Origin: Erwinia sorbitola | GTDB taxonomy: Bacteria; Pseudomonadota; Gammaproteobacteria; Enterobacterales; Enterobacteriaceae | Reading direction: 5' to 3' | DNA: 64,000 nt | Assembly (NCBI RefSeq): GCF_009738185.1 | Contig: NZ_CP046509.1 | Span: 2,173,501-2,237,500, forward strand | In this document: positions 52,277 through 60,156 of the stretch, one piece after another | How positions within the stretch are numbered: position 1 is the stretch's first letter | Layout of the letters: every line of letters starts with the position of its first letter | Notes under the pieces: generated by a model | What the model was told of the DNA's origin: nothing | What the model saw: the letters and a program-made list of their open reading frames with translations, nothing else | The model's database searches: none | Translations under genes and position numbers: made by a program

Positions 52277-52284
52277 GATGGCGG

Positions 52285-52476
52285 CTAGCGGCTACAGGCC
52301 TGAATACAGCTCTGCAATGCCCCGCTACAGCCACTGTTTTTATCCCGATCGCAGCGGCTGTCCTGCACATAGCAACTTTGCTGACAGCCGGTACTGTCGG
52401 CAACGGCAGCCCGGATGGGTATCAGAGCAGTAAGCACTGACAGCATGACAACCGCCATGGTGACGCTCCGCAGCAT
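52285..52476 (-). CDS. Small secreted cysteine-rich peptide
   Basis: A 63-residue product with a signal peptide (MLRSVTMAVVMLSVLTALIP, cleavage likely after AVA). The mature part of about 36 residues contains six cysteines, in GCQQSC, DSRCDRD, GCSGALQSC and QACSR, enough for three disulfides. GAGGAG five bases ahead of the ATG is a near-perfect ribosome site, which argues that it is a real gene despite the length. Function unknown; it lies between the siderophore operon (convergent) and the FIST-chemoreceptor gene (divergent). Confidence 0.65.
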   Translation of the reverse strand: MLRSVTMAVVMLSVLTALIPIRAAVADSTGCQQSCYVQDSRCDRDKNSGCSGALQSCIQACSR

Positions 52477-52684
52477 GTTAGCTCCTCTCCGCTAAGGCCA
52501 AACTAAAAGATCATGGTAGCGCGGCATGCAGCCTGTTGCTGACGGTTGGTGATATTTTGTGCAAACAATCACAGAATGTGTTTCTTTATACGAATGCCCG
52601 TAAGGCTTAATTTCAATATGCCGATACAAGAGAGGTATAAATCGCATCGCACGGAGGCGGTAACACATAAATAAGTAGGCAATA

Positions 52685-54643
52685 ATGAGCGAAACCTCTT
52701 TCTGGAACACTGCAACCAGGCTTAAAAATAGTGGTAGTTCACCGCGGGCAGGCGTTTTTGACGCAACTGTTCCCCCTTCAGGTATGAGCGCACTGGGCCT
52801 TGGGCGCAACAGTGCCGGGCTGTTACTTAGTTTTGTTCCACCCAATGCTGATTTCAGCCGCGTCAGTCGCGCGTGGCAAAGTCTGAACAGCGAACGCCGC
52901 AGTGTAATTACACTCTCTTCCAACGGCGCGCTCTGTAGCAGCCAGAAACAGAGTACTTACTGCGACGGTGCCGGACAACAGGGGAGCTGGCTATGGCTGC
53001 CCGAGAGTCTGATTGCCCGGCATGAAGTGCATGAAGTTGATCTGCATGTGCAGGATACGCAAACAGCGCAGCAGCGCGTGAGCGCCATTCAGCGTGAGCT
53101 GGAGCGCGTAACGGTCAAAATGCCGCTGTCGGCGGATCGCACCTTTGCACTGGTTTTTTGCGACGGGCTCTCGGCCTCCGAAGGCTTTCTCATGCAGGCC
53201 TGGTATGCCAGCGGGCGTTTACCTTGCCTGGCAATCGGCGGTTCTGCGGGTGGAAAGCTGGACTTCGACGGCACCTGGATTGGTCACGGTGGGCGGGTTT
53301 TACAGGGTAAAGCCGTTATTGTGTTTTGCCAGATGGTACCGGGCAAATCCTTCGCCCCCTTCAAGAGCCAAAACTTTGAGCCAACGCAGCAGAGCTGGCT
53401 GGTGGCAGAAGCCGATCCGGTGGCACGCACCGTCTCCTCGCTATTTGATAGTAAAGGCCATCAGCACAACGTTATTGATGCTCTCTGTACTCAGCTACAG
53501 TGCACCCCAACCGGGCTGACCGCCCGCCTGGAAGGGCTGACATTTGCCGTAAAAGTGGAGGAGGAGTACTTCATCCGTTCCATTGCCAAAATTTTGCCCG
53601 ATCGCATTCAGTTCTTTTGCGATCTGGAATTTGGCGACCGCCTGCACCTGCTGAAAGAGACCGATTTTGCTGCCACGACGCGCAGCGACTGGGATAAATT
53701 CACCGCACATTACGGTCAGCCTGTCGCTATGCTGCTCAACGACTGCGTGCTGCGTCGTGTGGGCAACCAGCCGAAGCTTGCGCAATCGCATTTCTTTGCC
53801 GGGATCCCCGCTGCGGGCTTCTCCAGTTTCGGTGAAATTCTGGGCGTACCGATTAACCAGACGCTTTCTGCACTGGTATTTTTCAATCACACCTCCGACG
53901 CCATGCGCAGCTTCCCGGTGCAGTATGCTGCTTATGCCAGTCACTATGTTCAGCGTTCACTGCGTCGCTGGGAGGCGCTGAATGCGCTGCAAACGCGCAT
54001 CGTGAATCAGGTGGTGGAGTATCAGAAAAAGCTTGATCCGCTGATGAAATCGCTGCCGCTGCTGGAGCATGCCACCCGCAGCCAAAGTGACGCGCTGAAA
54101 GATGCAGAAGCCAATATTCGCACCATCAGCGATGCGGCGCTGCACAGTCAGCAGAGCCAGCATCAACTGAGCGAAGGTCTTGATCAGCTGGAAACCATCT
54201 CTTCCGGGATCACCACCATCAACAGCGGCATCAGCAATATTGCCTTCCAGACCAATATTCTGGCGCTGAATGCGGCAGTGGAAGCCGCCCGTGCCGGTGA
54301 AGCCGGGCGCGGATTTGCAGTGGTAGCCAGTGAAGTACGTCGCCTGGCACAGTCCTCGAAAGAGCAGGCCGATGCAACCTCGCGCAGCATCCGCGATGCG
54401 GTCAGCACCATTCTGCATATTCGTAAAGTGGCGGTGAACACCGTTGAAAATGCCAAGCAGATGGCGCAGGAGAGTATCGACGCCGCCAATGCCATTGCAG
54501 CCATGAGTAGTCAGACTGCTAATGAGCGCCAAAGCATCAGTGATAACCTGGACAGGTTGCACGAAATGACCAGCGGTATTGATGCGATGCAGGAGGCGGT
54601 AGCGGAGCTTAAGATCCTGCAAAAACTGGTGGCCAGCAGATAA
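52685..54643 (+). CDS. Soluble chemoreceptor with FIST sensor domain
   Basis: A 652-residue protein: residues about 35-400 form a FIST N/FIST C sensory module (ALVFCDGLSASEGFLMQAWY, CLAIGGSAGG, FFAGIPAAGFSSFGEILG), and residues about 430-652 a methyl-accepting chemotaxis signalling domain with the conserved tip IAFQTNILALNAAVEAARAG followed by EAGRGFAVVA. There is no membrane segment or signal peptide, so it is a cytoplasmic receptor. It lacks an NWETF-type C-terminal tether. FIST domains are thought to bind small ligands such as amino acids. GCAATAATG leaves only a weak ribosome site. A terminator follows. Confidence 0.9.
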   Translation: MSETSFWNTATRLKNSGSSPRAGVFDATVPPSGMSALGLGRNSAGLLLSFVPPNADFSRVSRAWQSLNSERRSVITLSSNGALCSSQKQSTYCDGAGQQGSWLWLPESLIARHEVHEVDLHVQDTQTAQQRVSAIQRELERVTVKMPLSADRTFALVFCDGLSASEGFLMQAWYASGRLPCLAIGGSAGGKLDFDGTWIGHGGRVLQGKAVIVFCQMVPGKSFAPFKSQNFEPTQQSWLVAEADPVARTVSSLFDSKGHQHNVIDALCTQLQCTPTGLTARLEGLTFAVKVEEEYFIRSIAKILPDRIQFFCDLEFGDRLHLLKETDFAATTRSDWDKFTAHYGQPVAMLLNDCVLRRVGNQPKLAQSHFFAGIPAAGFSSFGEILGVPINQTLSALVFFNHTSDAMRSFPVQYAAYASHYVQRSLRRWEALNALQTRIVNQVVEYQKKLDPLMKSLPLLEHATRSQSDALKDAEANIRTISDAALHSQQSQHQLSEGLDQLETISSGITTINSGISNIAFQTNILALNAAVEAARAGEAGRGFAVVASEVRRLAQSSKEQADATSRSIRDAVSTILHIRKVAVNTVENAKQMAQESIDAANAIAAMSSQTANERQSISDNLDRLHEMTSGIDAMQEAVAELKILQKLVASR

Positions 54644-54674
54644 TCAGTGACACTGTCACTTATGCGCCACTCTG

Positions 54675-54696
54675 AAGCCCCGAAAGGGGCTTTTTT
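54675..54696 (+). terminator. Terminator of the FIST-chemoreceptor gene
   Basis: AAGCCCC-GAAA-GGGGCTT followed by T residues, 32 bp after the stop. Confidence 0.9.
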
Positions 54697-54853
54697 ATGC
54701 CAGCTATCCCGCAGCGCCAGGCTGACTGTCCTGTGGACGCTGGTGTGTTAACTTTCTGCATCAGAATGAAATAAAAAGTTAACTCATTGACAGCTTATGC
54801 CAGTTTCTCATAACGTGAATTCCAGCCCAATCCCATTGAAGAGAATACGGAAT

Positions 54854-56041
54854 ATGACCACGCGTTACGCTGACAGAATGGAAGGCGTCAAGCCTTCAGC
54901 CATCAGGCAACTGCTTCAGTACGGAGCAGACCCGACGATTATTTCATTTGGCGGCGGTTATCCGGATTCCAGCCTGTTCCCGGCACAGGCATTGCAGGAC
55001 ATTTTTGCCGAGCTGCTGTCAGGCCCGGGAGAAGTTTCGCTGCAATACACCCACTCCACCGGGATGCCTAAACTGCGTCAGCAGATTGCCAGCCGTATGG
55101 CGGCCGACGGCATCGCCTGTGGGGAAGAAAATGTACTGATTCTTCAGGGAAGTCAGCAGGGGCTGGATCTTGCCGCGCGCCTGCTGATTAATCCTGGCGA
55201 TCTGGTGGCAACAGAAGCGCCGACCTTCCTTGGTGCGCTGATCGCCTTCAATACCTGTCAGCCAAATTACCTCGCTATCCCAATGGATGAGCAGGGGCTG
55301 ATGACCGGGATCCTCGAAGAGCAGCTGAAAGCCGGAAAGCGCATCAAGCTGCTTTATACCGTGCCGGATTTCCATAACCCAACCGGAATAACGCTGTCGC
55401 TGGCCCGTCGCCGCCATCTTATCCAGCTGGCAAATCAGTATGATTTTATTATTCTCGAAGACTCGCCGTACCGTGAAGTTCGTTATCAGGGTGAGAAGGT
55501 CGCTACCCTTAAAAGTATGGATACGGAAGGACGCGTTATCTACTTCGGTAGTTTCTCTAAAATCCTTGCCCCGGGGCTGCGCCTTGGCTGGTCGGTGGCC
55601 TCCGCTGAGATCACCGAAAAACTGGGGCTGCTGAAGCTGGCAGCGGACACTCAGTGCAGCACGCTGAATATGGCGGCGGTGTCGATGTATCTGGAACGGC
55701 ATAATATTGATGATCATATTCAGACCATCAAGGCGCAGTATCTGCGTAAAAAGGAAACCATGCTATCGGTTGTCAGAAGTGAATTCCCGCAGGGGATTAG
55801 CTGGACAGATCCCGACGGCGGTCTGTTTACCTGGATGGAGTTTCCGGAAGGTTTTGATACAGCGAAATTTATGCTCGAGCATGCGGTGCCGGAGGCAAAG
55901 GTCGTCTGGGTGCCGGGTGCGACGTTCTTCCCGACGGTACAGCGCGATAACTTTGCCCGCTTCAGCTACTCTACCCACGGCGATGAGAAAATAATTAAAG
56001 GCATGACGGCTCTGGCTGATTTGCTTAAAAAACACCTCTGA
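54854..56041 (+). CDS. PLP-dependent aminotransferase, 2-aminoadipate/MocR-like class I
   Basis: A 395-residue fold-type I aminotransferase of the LysN/2-aminoadipate aminotransferase group, without the GntR domain of MocR regulators. It has ISFGGGYPDSSLFP, the substrate-side QYTHSTGMPKLRQQIA, PDFHNPTGITLSLARRRHL, and the PLP lysine in SFSKILAPGLRLGW (about residue 236). The start at 54854 gives the usual family N-terminus; an ATG at 54797 is in frame but lacks a ribosome site. Substrate not determined. Confidence 0.85.
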   Translation: MTTRYADRMEGVKPSAIRQLLQYGADPTIISFGGGYPDSSLFPAQALQDIFAELLSGPGEVSLQYTHSTGMPKLRQQIASRMAADGIACGEENVLILQGSQQGLDLAARLLINPGDLVATEAPTFLGALIAFNTCQPNYLAIPMDEQGLMTGILEEQLKAGKRIKLLYTVPDFHNPTGITLSLARRRHLIQLANQYDFIILEDSPYREVRYQGEKVATLKSMDTEGRVIYFGSFSKILAPGLRLGWSVASAEITEKLGLLKLAADTQCSTLNMAAVSMYLERHNIDDHIQTIKAQYLRKKETMLSVVRSEFPQGISWTDPDGGLFTWMEFPEGFDTAKFMLEHAVPEAKVVWVPGATFFPTVQRDNFARFSYSTHGDEKIIKGMTALADLLKKHL

Positions 56042-56324
56042 TACCAGCTGCGACAGGCGGAGCTGAACCTTGTTTGGCTCCGTATCTCTCCCTCTCTGCT
56101 TGCTGCCCCCGCGAAAAGATCTTATTCGCTTCAGATAAAAGCCAGAATGTACGGTTAAACCTTTGCCGGTCAGCTTAAATATTAAAAGTGTTTATAAATT
56201 GGGAGGCTATTGTTTAATCCGGTAGACTCGTGCCCGGACTATACAGGGGATAATAAGCACAATCCGAAAACTGCTGTGCAAAATATCATGCACACTTTCA
56301 GGATGTTTTACAGGAAGGGACGAT

Positions 56325-57782
56325 ATGTCAGAACAAACAGCAACACAGGTGACGCATCGTCACTGGATCCTCATCGCCTCTATGCTGGCGATGTTTATGG
56401 CGGCAATTGAAGTCACCATCGTGGCTACGGCGATGCCAACCATTATTGCTGAACTGGGAGGCTTTTCTCAGTTTGGCTGGGTGTTTTCCATCTATCTGTT
56501 AACTCAGGCGGTGAGCGTTCCGATTTATGGTCGCCTGGCAGATCTGTGGGGCAGAAAGCGCATGTTCTTTATCGGTACCGGACTGTTCCTTGTTGGTTCG
56601 GTGCTGTGCGGATTCGCGCCAAATATGGGCTGGCTGATCCTGTTCCGTGCTTTCCAGGGGCTGGGTGCCGGGGCCATTATGCCGCTGACCTCCACGATTA
56701 TCGCCGATGTTTACCCGCCTAAAGAGCGCGCAAGTGTACAGGGCTGGCTGTCGAGCGTGTGGGGCATTGCTGCGATCGTCGGGCCACTAACCGGCGCCTG
56801 GCTGGTGCAGCACTTTAACTGGGCGCTGATCTTCTGGGTAAACGTGCCTGTCGGCATCATTTCCATGCTGATGCTGGCCCGTTTTTTCCCGGAATCAAAG
56901 CAGCGCAGCCCGCACAAGCTTAACCTGGCAGGCAGTGGCTGGCTGATGCTCACCGTCAGTGCGCTGCTGGTGGCGCTGTTGCAGGCGGAAGCCCTCGGCA
57001 GCGTGATGGTGGTGGCGCTGTTGATACTGGCGGCCCTGGCGGGAACCGCGCTATTACGCCATGAACGCAGCGCCAGCGAGCCGCTGTTTCCTCTGGCGAT
57101 CTGGCGCAGCCGTACGCTGCTGGCAGGCAATGCGGGAAACCTGCTGATTGGTGCGGCGATGATGGGTATCAGTGCTTTTCTTCCCACATGGATTCAGGGC
57201 GTTAACGGTGGAACTCCGCTTCAGGCGGGCAGTGCGCTGGCGATGATGTCGATTGGCTGGCCGCTGGCGAGTACCCTCAGCGGGCGGCTGATGCAGCGTA
57301 CCTCCTACCGGTTCACCGCGCTGCTGGGTTCCATTCTGCTGATACTGGGCACCGGGCTGTTGCTGACGCTGCACCGTGAAAGCCCGGTCTGGCATGCCGG
57401 ACTGTTTGCTTTTGTTATTGGTACGGGAATGGGGATGTGCAGCACCACCTTCCTGATAGCGGTGCAGAATACGGCGGATTTCGCTATTCGAGGCATCTGT
57501 ACGGCGTCGATTATGTTCAGCCGTATGCTGGGGTCAGCGCTGGGAACAGCGGTGATGGGAGCGGTGCTGAACTACAATCTGCTGCTGCGTTTGCCGGGCG
57601 CTCACGATCCGGTGCAGCAGGTAATGTCACACAGCCAGCGGCAGCAGATTGACAGTGCCACTCTGGATGTGATGCTCAATCAGATAGCGCACTCTCTGCA
57701 CTGGGTATTTGCCGTATCGGCGGTGATTGCGGTAATCAGTCTGGGTGTTTCACGCTTTATTCCGGCGCAAAAACCGCACTAG
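56325..57782 (+). CDS. MFS drug exporter, DHA2 (14-TM) family
   Basis: A 485-residue exporter of the EmrB/QacA type with about fourteen hydrophobic segments. The family motifs are AAIEVTIVATAMPTI (motif D1), GRLADLWGRKRMFFIG (motif A) and WGIAAIVGPLTGAWLVQHF (motif C of antiporters). GGAAGGGACGAT precedes the ATG. No TetR/MarR regulator or EmrA-like adaptor is adjacent, so it probably acts alone across the inner membrane. Confidence 0.87.
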   Translation: MSEQTATQVTHRHWILIASMLAMFMAAIEVTIVATAMPTIIAELGGFSQFGWVFSIYLLTQAVSVPIYGRLADLWGRKRMFFIGTGLFLVGSVLCGFAPNMGWLILFRAFQGLGAGAIMPLTSTIIADVYPPKERASVQGWLSSVWGIAAIVGPLTGAWLVQHFNWALIFWVNVPVGIISMLMLARFFPESKQRSPHKLNLAGSGWLMLTVSALLVALLQAEALGSVMVVALLILAALAGTALLRHERSASEPLFPLAIWRSRTLLAGNAGNLLIGAAMMGISAFLPTWIQGVNGGTPLQAGSALAMMSIGWPLASTLSGRLMQRTSYRFTALLGSILLILGTGLLLTLHRESPVWHAGLFAFVIGTGMGMCSTTFLIAVQNTADFAIRGICTASIMFSRMLGSALGTAVMGAVLNYNLLLRLPGAHDPVQQVMSHSQRQQIDSATLDVMLNQIAHSLHWVFAVSAVIAVISLGVSRFIPAQKPH

Positions 57783-57791
57783 CAGCGGGAC

Positions 57792-57815
57792 AGGGCGGCT
57801 ATCAAAGACCGCCCT
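57792..57815. terminator. Hairpin between convergent MFS and DUF1161 genes
   Basis: AGGGCGG (57792-57798) pairs with CCGCCCT (57809-57815) around a ten-base loop. Neither side has a T run, so termination strength is doubtful. Confidence 0.4.
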
Positions 57816-57826
57816 GAAAGATGATA

Positions 57827-58123
57827 TTACTGGGTTGGGGTATCCTGGGAGGTACCTGCGCTGGCAGGAACGCTACTGTCGCCGTCATTGCCGTTGCGCT
57901 TATAGACAATTTTCTGCGAGTCATTTTCGCAGTGACCAACAACCTGTCCGCCAGCCTGATCTGCCTGATCGCTTGGCACGATATCAAGAGAGAAACCGGA
58001 TGCAGGAACGCCGTTATTAATAATTTTCTGATTAATATCAGCTTTAACTGTTTCGCACGAGGCCTGAACGGCCAGCGGGGCGGCAACAATCAGTCCGGTT
58101 AAAATCCACTTAAACCCTTTCAT
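57827..58123 (-). CDS. DUF1161 small periplasmic protein
   Basis: A 98-residue exported protein with leader MKGFKWILTGLIVAAPLAVQA and the DUF1161 core SCETVKADINQKIINNGVPA ... VVGHCENDSQKIVYKR with two conserved cysteines. The C-terminus is Ser/Gln/Thr-rich. Function unknown. AAAGGATG precedes the start. Confidence 0.85.
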   Translation of the reverse strand: MKGFKWILTGLIVAAPLAVQASCETVKADINQKIINNGVPASGFSLDIVPSDQADQAGGQVVGHCENDSQKIVYKRNGNDGDSSVPASAGTSQDTPTQ

Positions 58124-58176
58124 AAAGACATCCTTTTATTACGTGAGAATGGCGCTAATTATAGCAGTAATCTCTG

Positions 58177-58524
58177 CTATGGGGTAACCGCACGCCCTGT
58201 ACGACGGTCAAGGCAGCGCAGCGTGTTAGGCTCCCAGTAGGCGTTAACATTCAGGCTTTTTTCACAGCCTTCGCGGGTATCAAATGCCTGGTCAACACGG
58301 TCGAACTCTTTTTCCACGCGGTTGTTAACTTTGCCACGCAGACGGTGGGTCGCATCCCACTGCTCTTTCTGTTCGCGGGCCTGCTCTTTGCTGAGAGAGT
58401 TATCGCCATCCTGAATAATCAGATGATCGGTACGTGCCTGCGCCGTGTGCTGCACAGAGAACAGCGCGGCCAGCAGCAGCAGAGGCAGGGTGGTTCTGGC
58501 CAGACGATGTTGTAAAATATTCAT
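58177..58524 (-). CDS. ynfB: UPF0482 periplasmic protein YnfB
   Basis: A 115-residue exported protein ending NAYWEPNTLRCLDRRTGRAV, practically the E. coli YnfB end; the middle KEQWDATHRLRGKVNNRVEK also matches. The ATG at 58524 (AAGGA upstream) is chosen because it begins the signal peptide; the open frame continues upstream. It is divergent from ynfA as in E. coli. Confidence 0.92.
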   Translation of the reverse strand: MNILQHRLARTTLPLLLLAALFSVQHTAQARTDHLIIQDGDNSLSKEQAREQKEQWDATHRLRGKVNNRVEKEFDRVDQAFDTREGCEKSLNVNAYWEPNTLRCLDRRTGRAVTP

Positions 58525-58661
58525 GATTATCAGGTCCTTTTTAATAGCAGCCGACACCGTGACGGCGACTGAGCAAATCATATGCTGTAGTATATCATCT
58601 GCTTTCAGGCCGCTGCCAGTGGGCCGCTGCCGCCGTTGAACATTGAGAGAGAAAAGCGCGC

Positions 58662-58988
58662 GTGCTGACAACAACGTTACTGTTTTTTGCCACTGCTCTG
58701 GCTGAAATTATCGGCTGTTTCCTGCCTTATCTGTGGCTGAAGAAAAATGCTTCCGCATGGCTGCTGCTGCCTGCCGGCGTCAGTTTGATGCTCTTTGTGT
58801 GGTTACTGACGCTGCATCCCGCTGCCAGCGGGCGCGTCTACGCAGCCTACGGTGGGGTGTATGTGGTGACGGCTCTGCTATGGTTACGGATTGTTGATGG
58901 CGTCAAGCTGAGTAGCTATGACTGGCTGGGGGCGGCGGTGGCTTTCTGTGGCATGCTGATTATTGTCGCAGGATGGGGTCGGGCCTGA
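58662..58988 (+). CDS. ynfA: UPF0060 membrane protein YnfA
   Basis: A 108-residue protein with four membrane segments, same length as E. coli YnfA and nearly identical in HPAASGRVYAAYGGVYVVTA and CGMLIIVAGWGR. It resembles small multidrug-resistance proteins in size and topology. The start is GTG 58662 with GAGAGA upstream. Confidence 0.94.
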   Translation: MLTTTLLFFATALAEIIGCFLPYLWLKKNASAWLLLPAGVSLMLFVWLLTLHPAASGRVYAAYGGVYVVTALLWLRIVDGVKLSSYDWLGAAVAFCGMLIIVAGWGRA

Positions 58989-58999
58989 TGCAGGCCCGA
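58979..58999. terminator. Hairpin between convergent ynfA and ydfG
   Basis: TCGGGCCTG and CAGGCCCGA pair around ATG, overlapping the ynfA stop. There is no T tail on either strand, so it may block polymerase only weakly or protect transcript ends. Confidence 0.5.
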
Positions 59000-59010
59000 A
59001 CAGGGTAAAA

Positions 59011-59757
59011 TCAGGCTTTATGCACCCGCAGACCCGCCTGGCTCTGGCCCACTGGCATCATTTCCAGCGCACTGATATTAACGTGCTTAGGCAGAGTGGC
59101 CACCCACCACACCGCTTCCGTTACATCCTCCGGAGTAAGCGGTTCAGTGCCGTCATAGACGCTGCCTGCGCGGCTGTCGTCACCTTTAAAACGCACGTTG
59201 GAAAACTCAGTGCCGCCGACCAGGCCCGGCTCAATATCAGTTACACGCAGGGCGGTGCCGTGCAGGTCGGTACGCAGGTTAAAGCTGAACTGACGCACAA
59301 AAGCTTTGGTTGCACCGTAGACATTGCCGCCCGGATAGGGCCAGCTGCCGGCAATTGAACCGATATTGATGATGTGGCCGACGTTACGTTCCACCATCGC
59401 TGGCAGCAGGGCGCGTGTCATATACACCAGGCCTTTATTGTTGGTGTCGATCATATCTTCCCAGTCTTCCAGGCTGGCACGCTGCGCAGGCTCAATACCC
59501 AGCGCCAGTCCGGCGTTGTTCACCAGTACATCAATGTCACGCCATTCCGCAGGCAGGCTCGCCACGGCAGACTCAATGCCTGCGCGATCGCGCACATCCA
59601 GCACCAGCGTACAGATACTCTCGCCAAATTCCTCTTTTAAGGCTTGCAGACGCTCCTGACGGCGACCGGTAGCAATAACTTTATGGCCCTGAGCAATAAA
59701 GCGGCGGGTAATGCTCTGACCAAATCCGGCGGTTGCGCCCGTAACAAATACGATCAT
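59011..59757 (-). CDS. ydfG: NADP-dependent 3-hydroxy acid / L-allo-threonine dehydrogenase
   Basis: A 248-residue short-chain dehydrogenase like E. coli YdfG. It has the cofactor motif IVFVTGATAGFGQSITRRF, NNAGLALG, the catalytic serine in NIGSIAGSWPYPGGN and YGATK (Tyr and Lys). It oxidises L-allo-threonine and L-serine and reduces malonic semialdehyde in E. coli. The ATG at 59757 matches the E. coli start; one 36 bp upstream is less likely. Confidence 0.93.
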   Translation of the reverse strand: MIVFVTGATAGFGQSITRRFIAQGHKVIATGRRQERLQALKEEFGESICTLVLDVRDRAGIESAVASLPAEWRDIDVLVNNAGLALGIEPAQRASLEDWEDMIDTNNKGLVYMTRALLPAMVERNVGHIINIGSIAGSWPYPGGNVYGATKAFVRQFSFNLRTDLHGTALRVTDIEPGLVGGTEFSNVRFKGDDSRAGSVYDGTEPLTPEDVTEAVWWVATLPKHVNISALEMMPVGQSQAGLRVHKA

Positions 59758-59851
59758 CTCACTGTTCCTCAACACATTTTGGATTTTTATCACCTTACCA
59801 CCTCAGGCCGAAGGTGATAAGAAACGAATTGTGATGATTAATAAGAAAATC

Positions 59852-59898
59852 TGCACCACCAGCGTGCAGTGGTTCTGTTGCTGCCTGAATAGAGTGCA
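59852..59898. promoter_or_regulatory. Two NtrC sites upstream of guaD
   Basis: TGCACCACCAGCGTGCA (59852-59868) is a perfect TGCAC-N7-GTGCA dyad. TGCCTGAATAGAGTGCA (59882-59898) matches it at eight of ten fixed positions. They are exactly 30 bp apart, on one face of the helix, and 165-210 bp upstream of the sigma-54 promoter. Confidence 0.75.
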
Positions 59899-59940
59899 GG
59901 ACAAAAAAAGAGAGGCAGAAAGGAGTGCCTGATTAGTGAA

Positions 59941-59975
59941 AAGCAATCGATTGCCGGGTGAGCAACCGATTGCGT
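59941..59975. promoter_or_regulatory. Two PurR-like (LacI-family) operator boxes
   Basis: AAGCAATCGATTGCCG (59941-59956) and GAGCAACCGATTGCGT (59960-59975) each match the PurR consensus ANGCAANCGNTTNCNT at all but one position and are 19 bp apart. They lie between the NtrC sites and the sigma-54 promoter of guaD. PurR itself or another LacI-type repressor could bind. Confidence 0.55.
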
Positions 59976-60061
59976 ACACGACAATCTGTCCCTGAGCAGG
60001 ATGATCGGTGTATACTTAATTAACTCATTGTAATTTATGGTTAATTTTTGGTTTCATTATC

Positions 60062-60078
60062 TGGCATAACTTTTGCAA
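60062..60078 (+). promoter_or_regulatory. Sigma-54 promoter of guaD
   Basis: TGGCATAACTTTTGCAA has GG (60063-60064) and GC (60075-60076) ten bases apart and matches TGGCAY-N5-TTGCA closely. The start site would be near 60088, about 70 nt ahead of guaD. Confidence 0.78.
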
Positions 60079-60156
60079 ATCATTTTGTTATCGAAAATTA
60101 TTTCCTCACCCTTGATTACACTTTGCGGTGCAGGCGACTCAGATTAAGGAATAACT

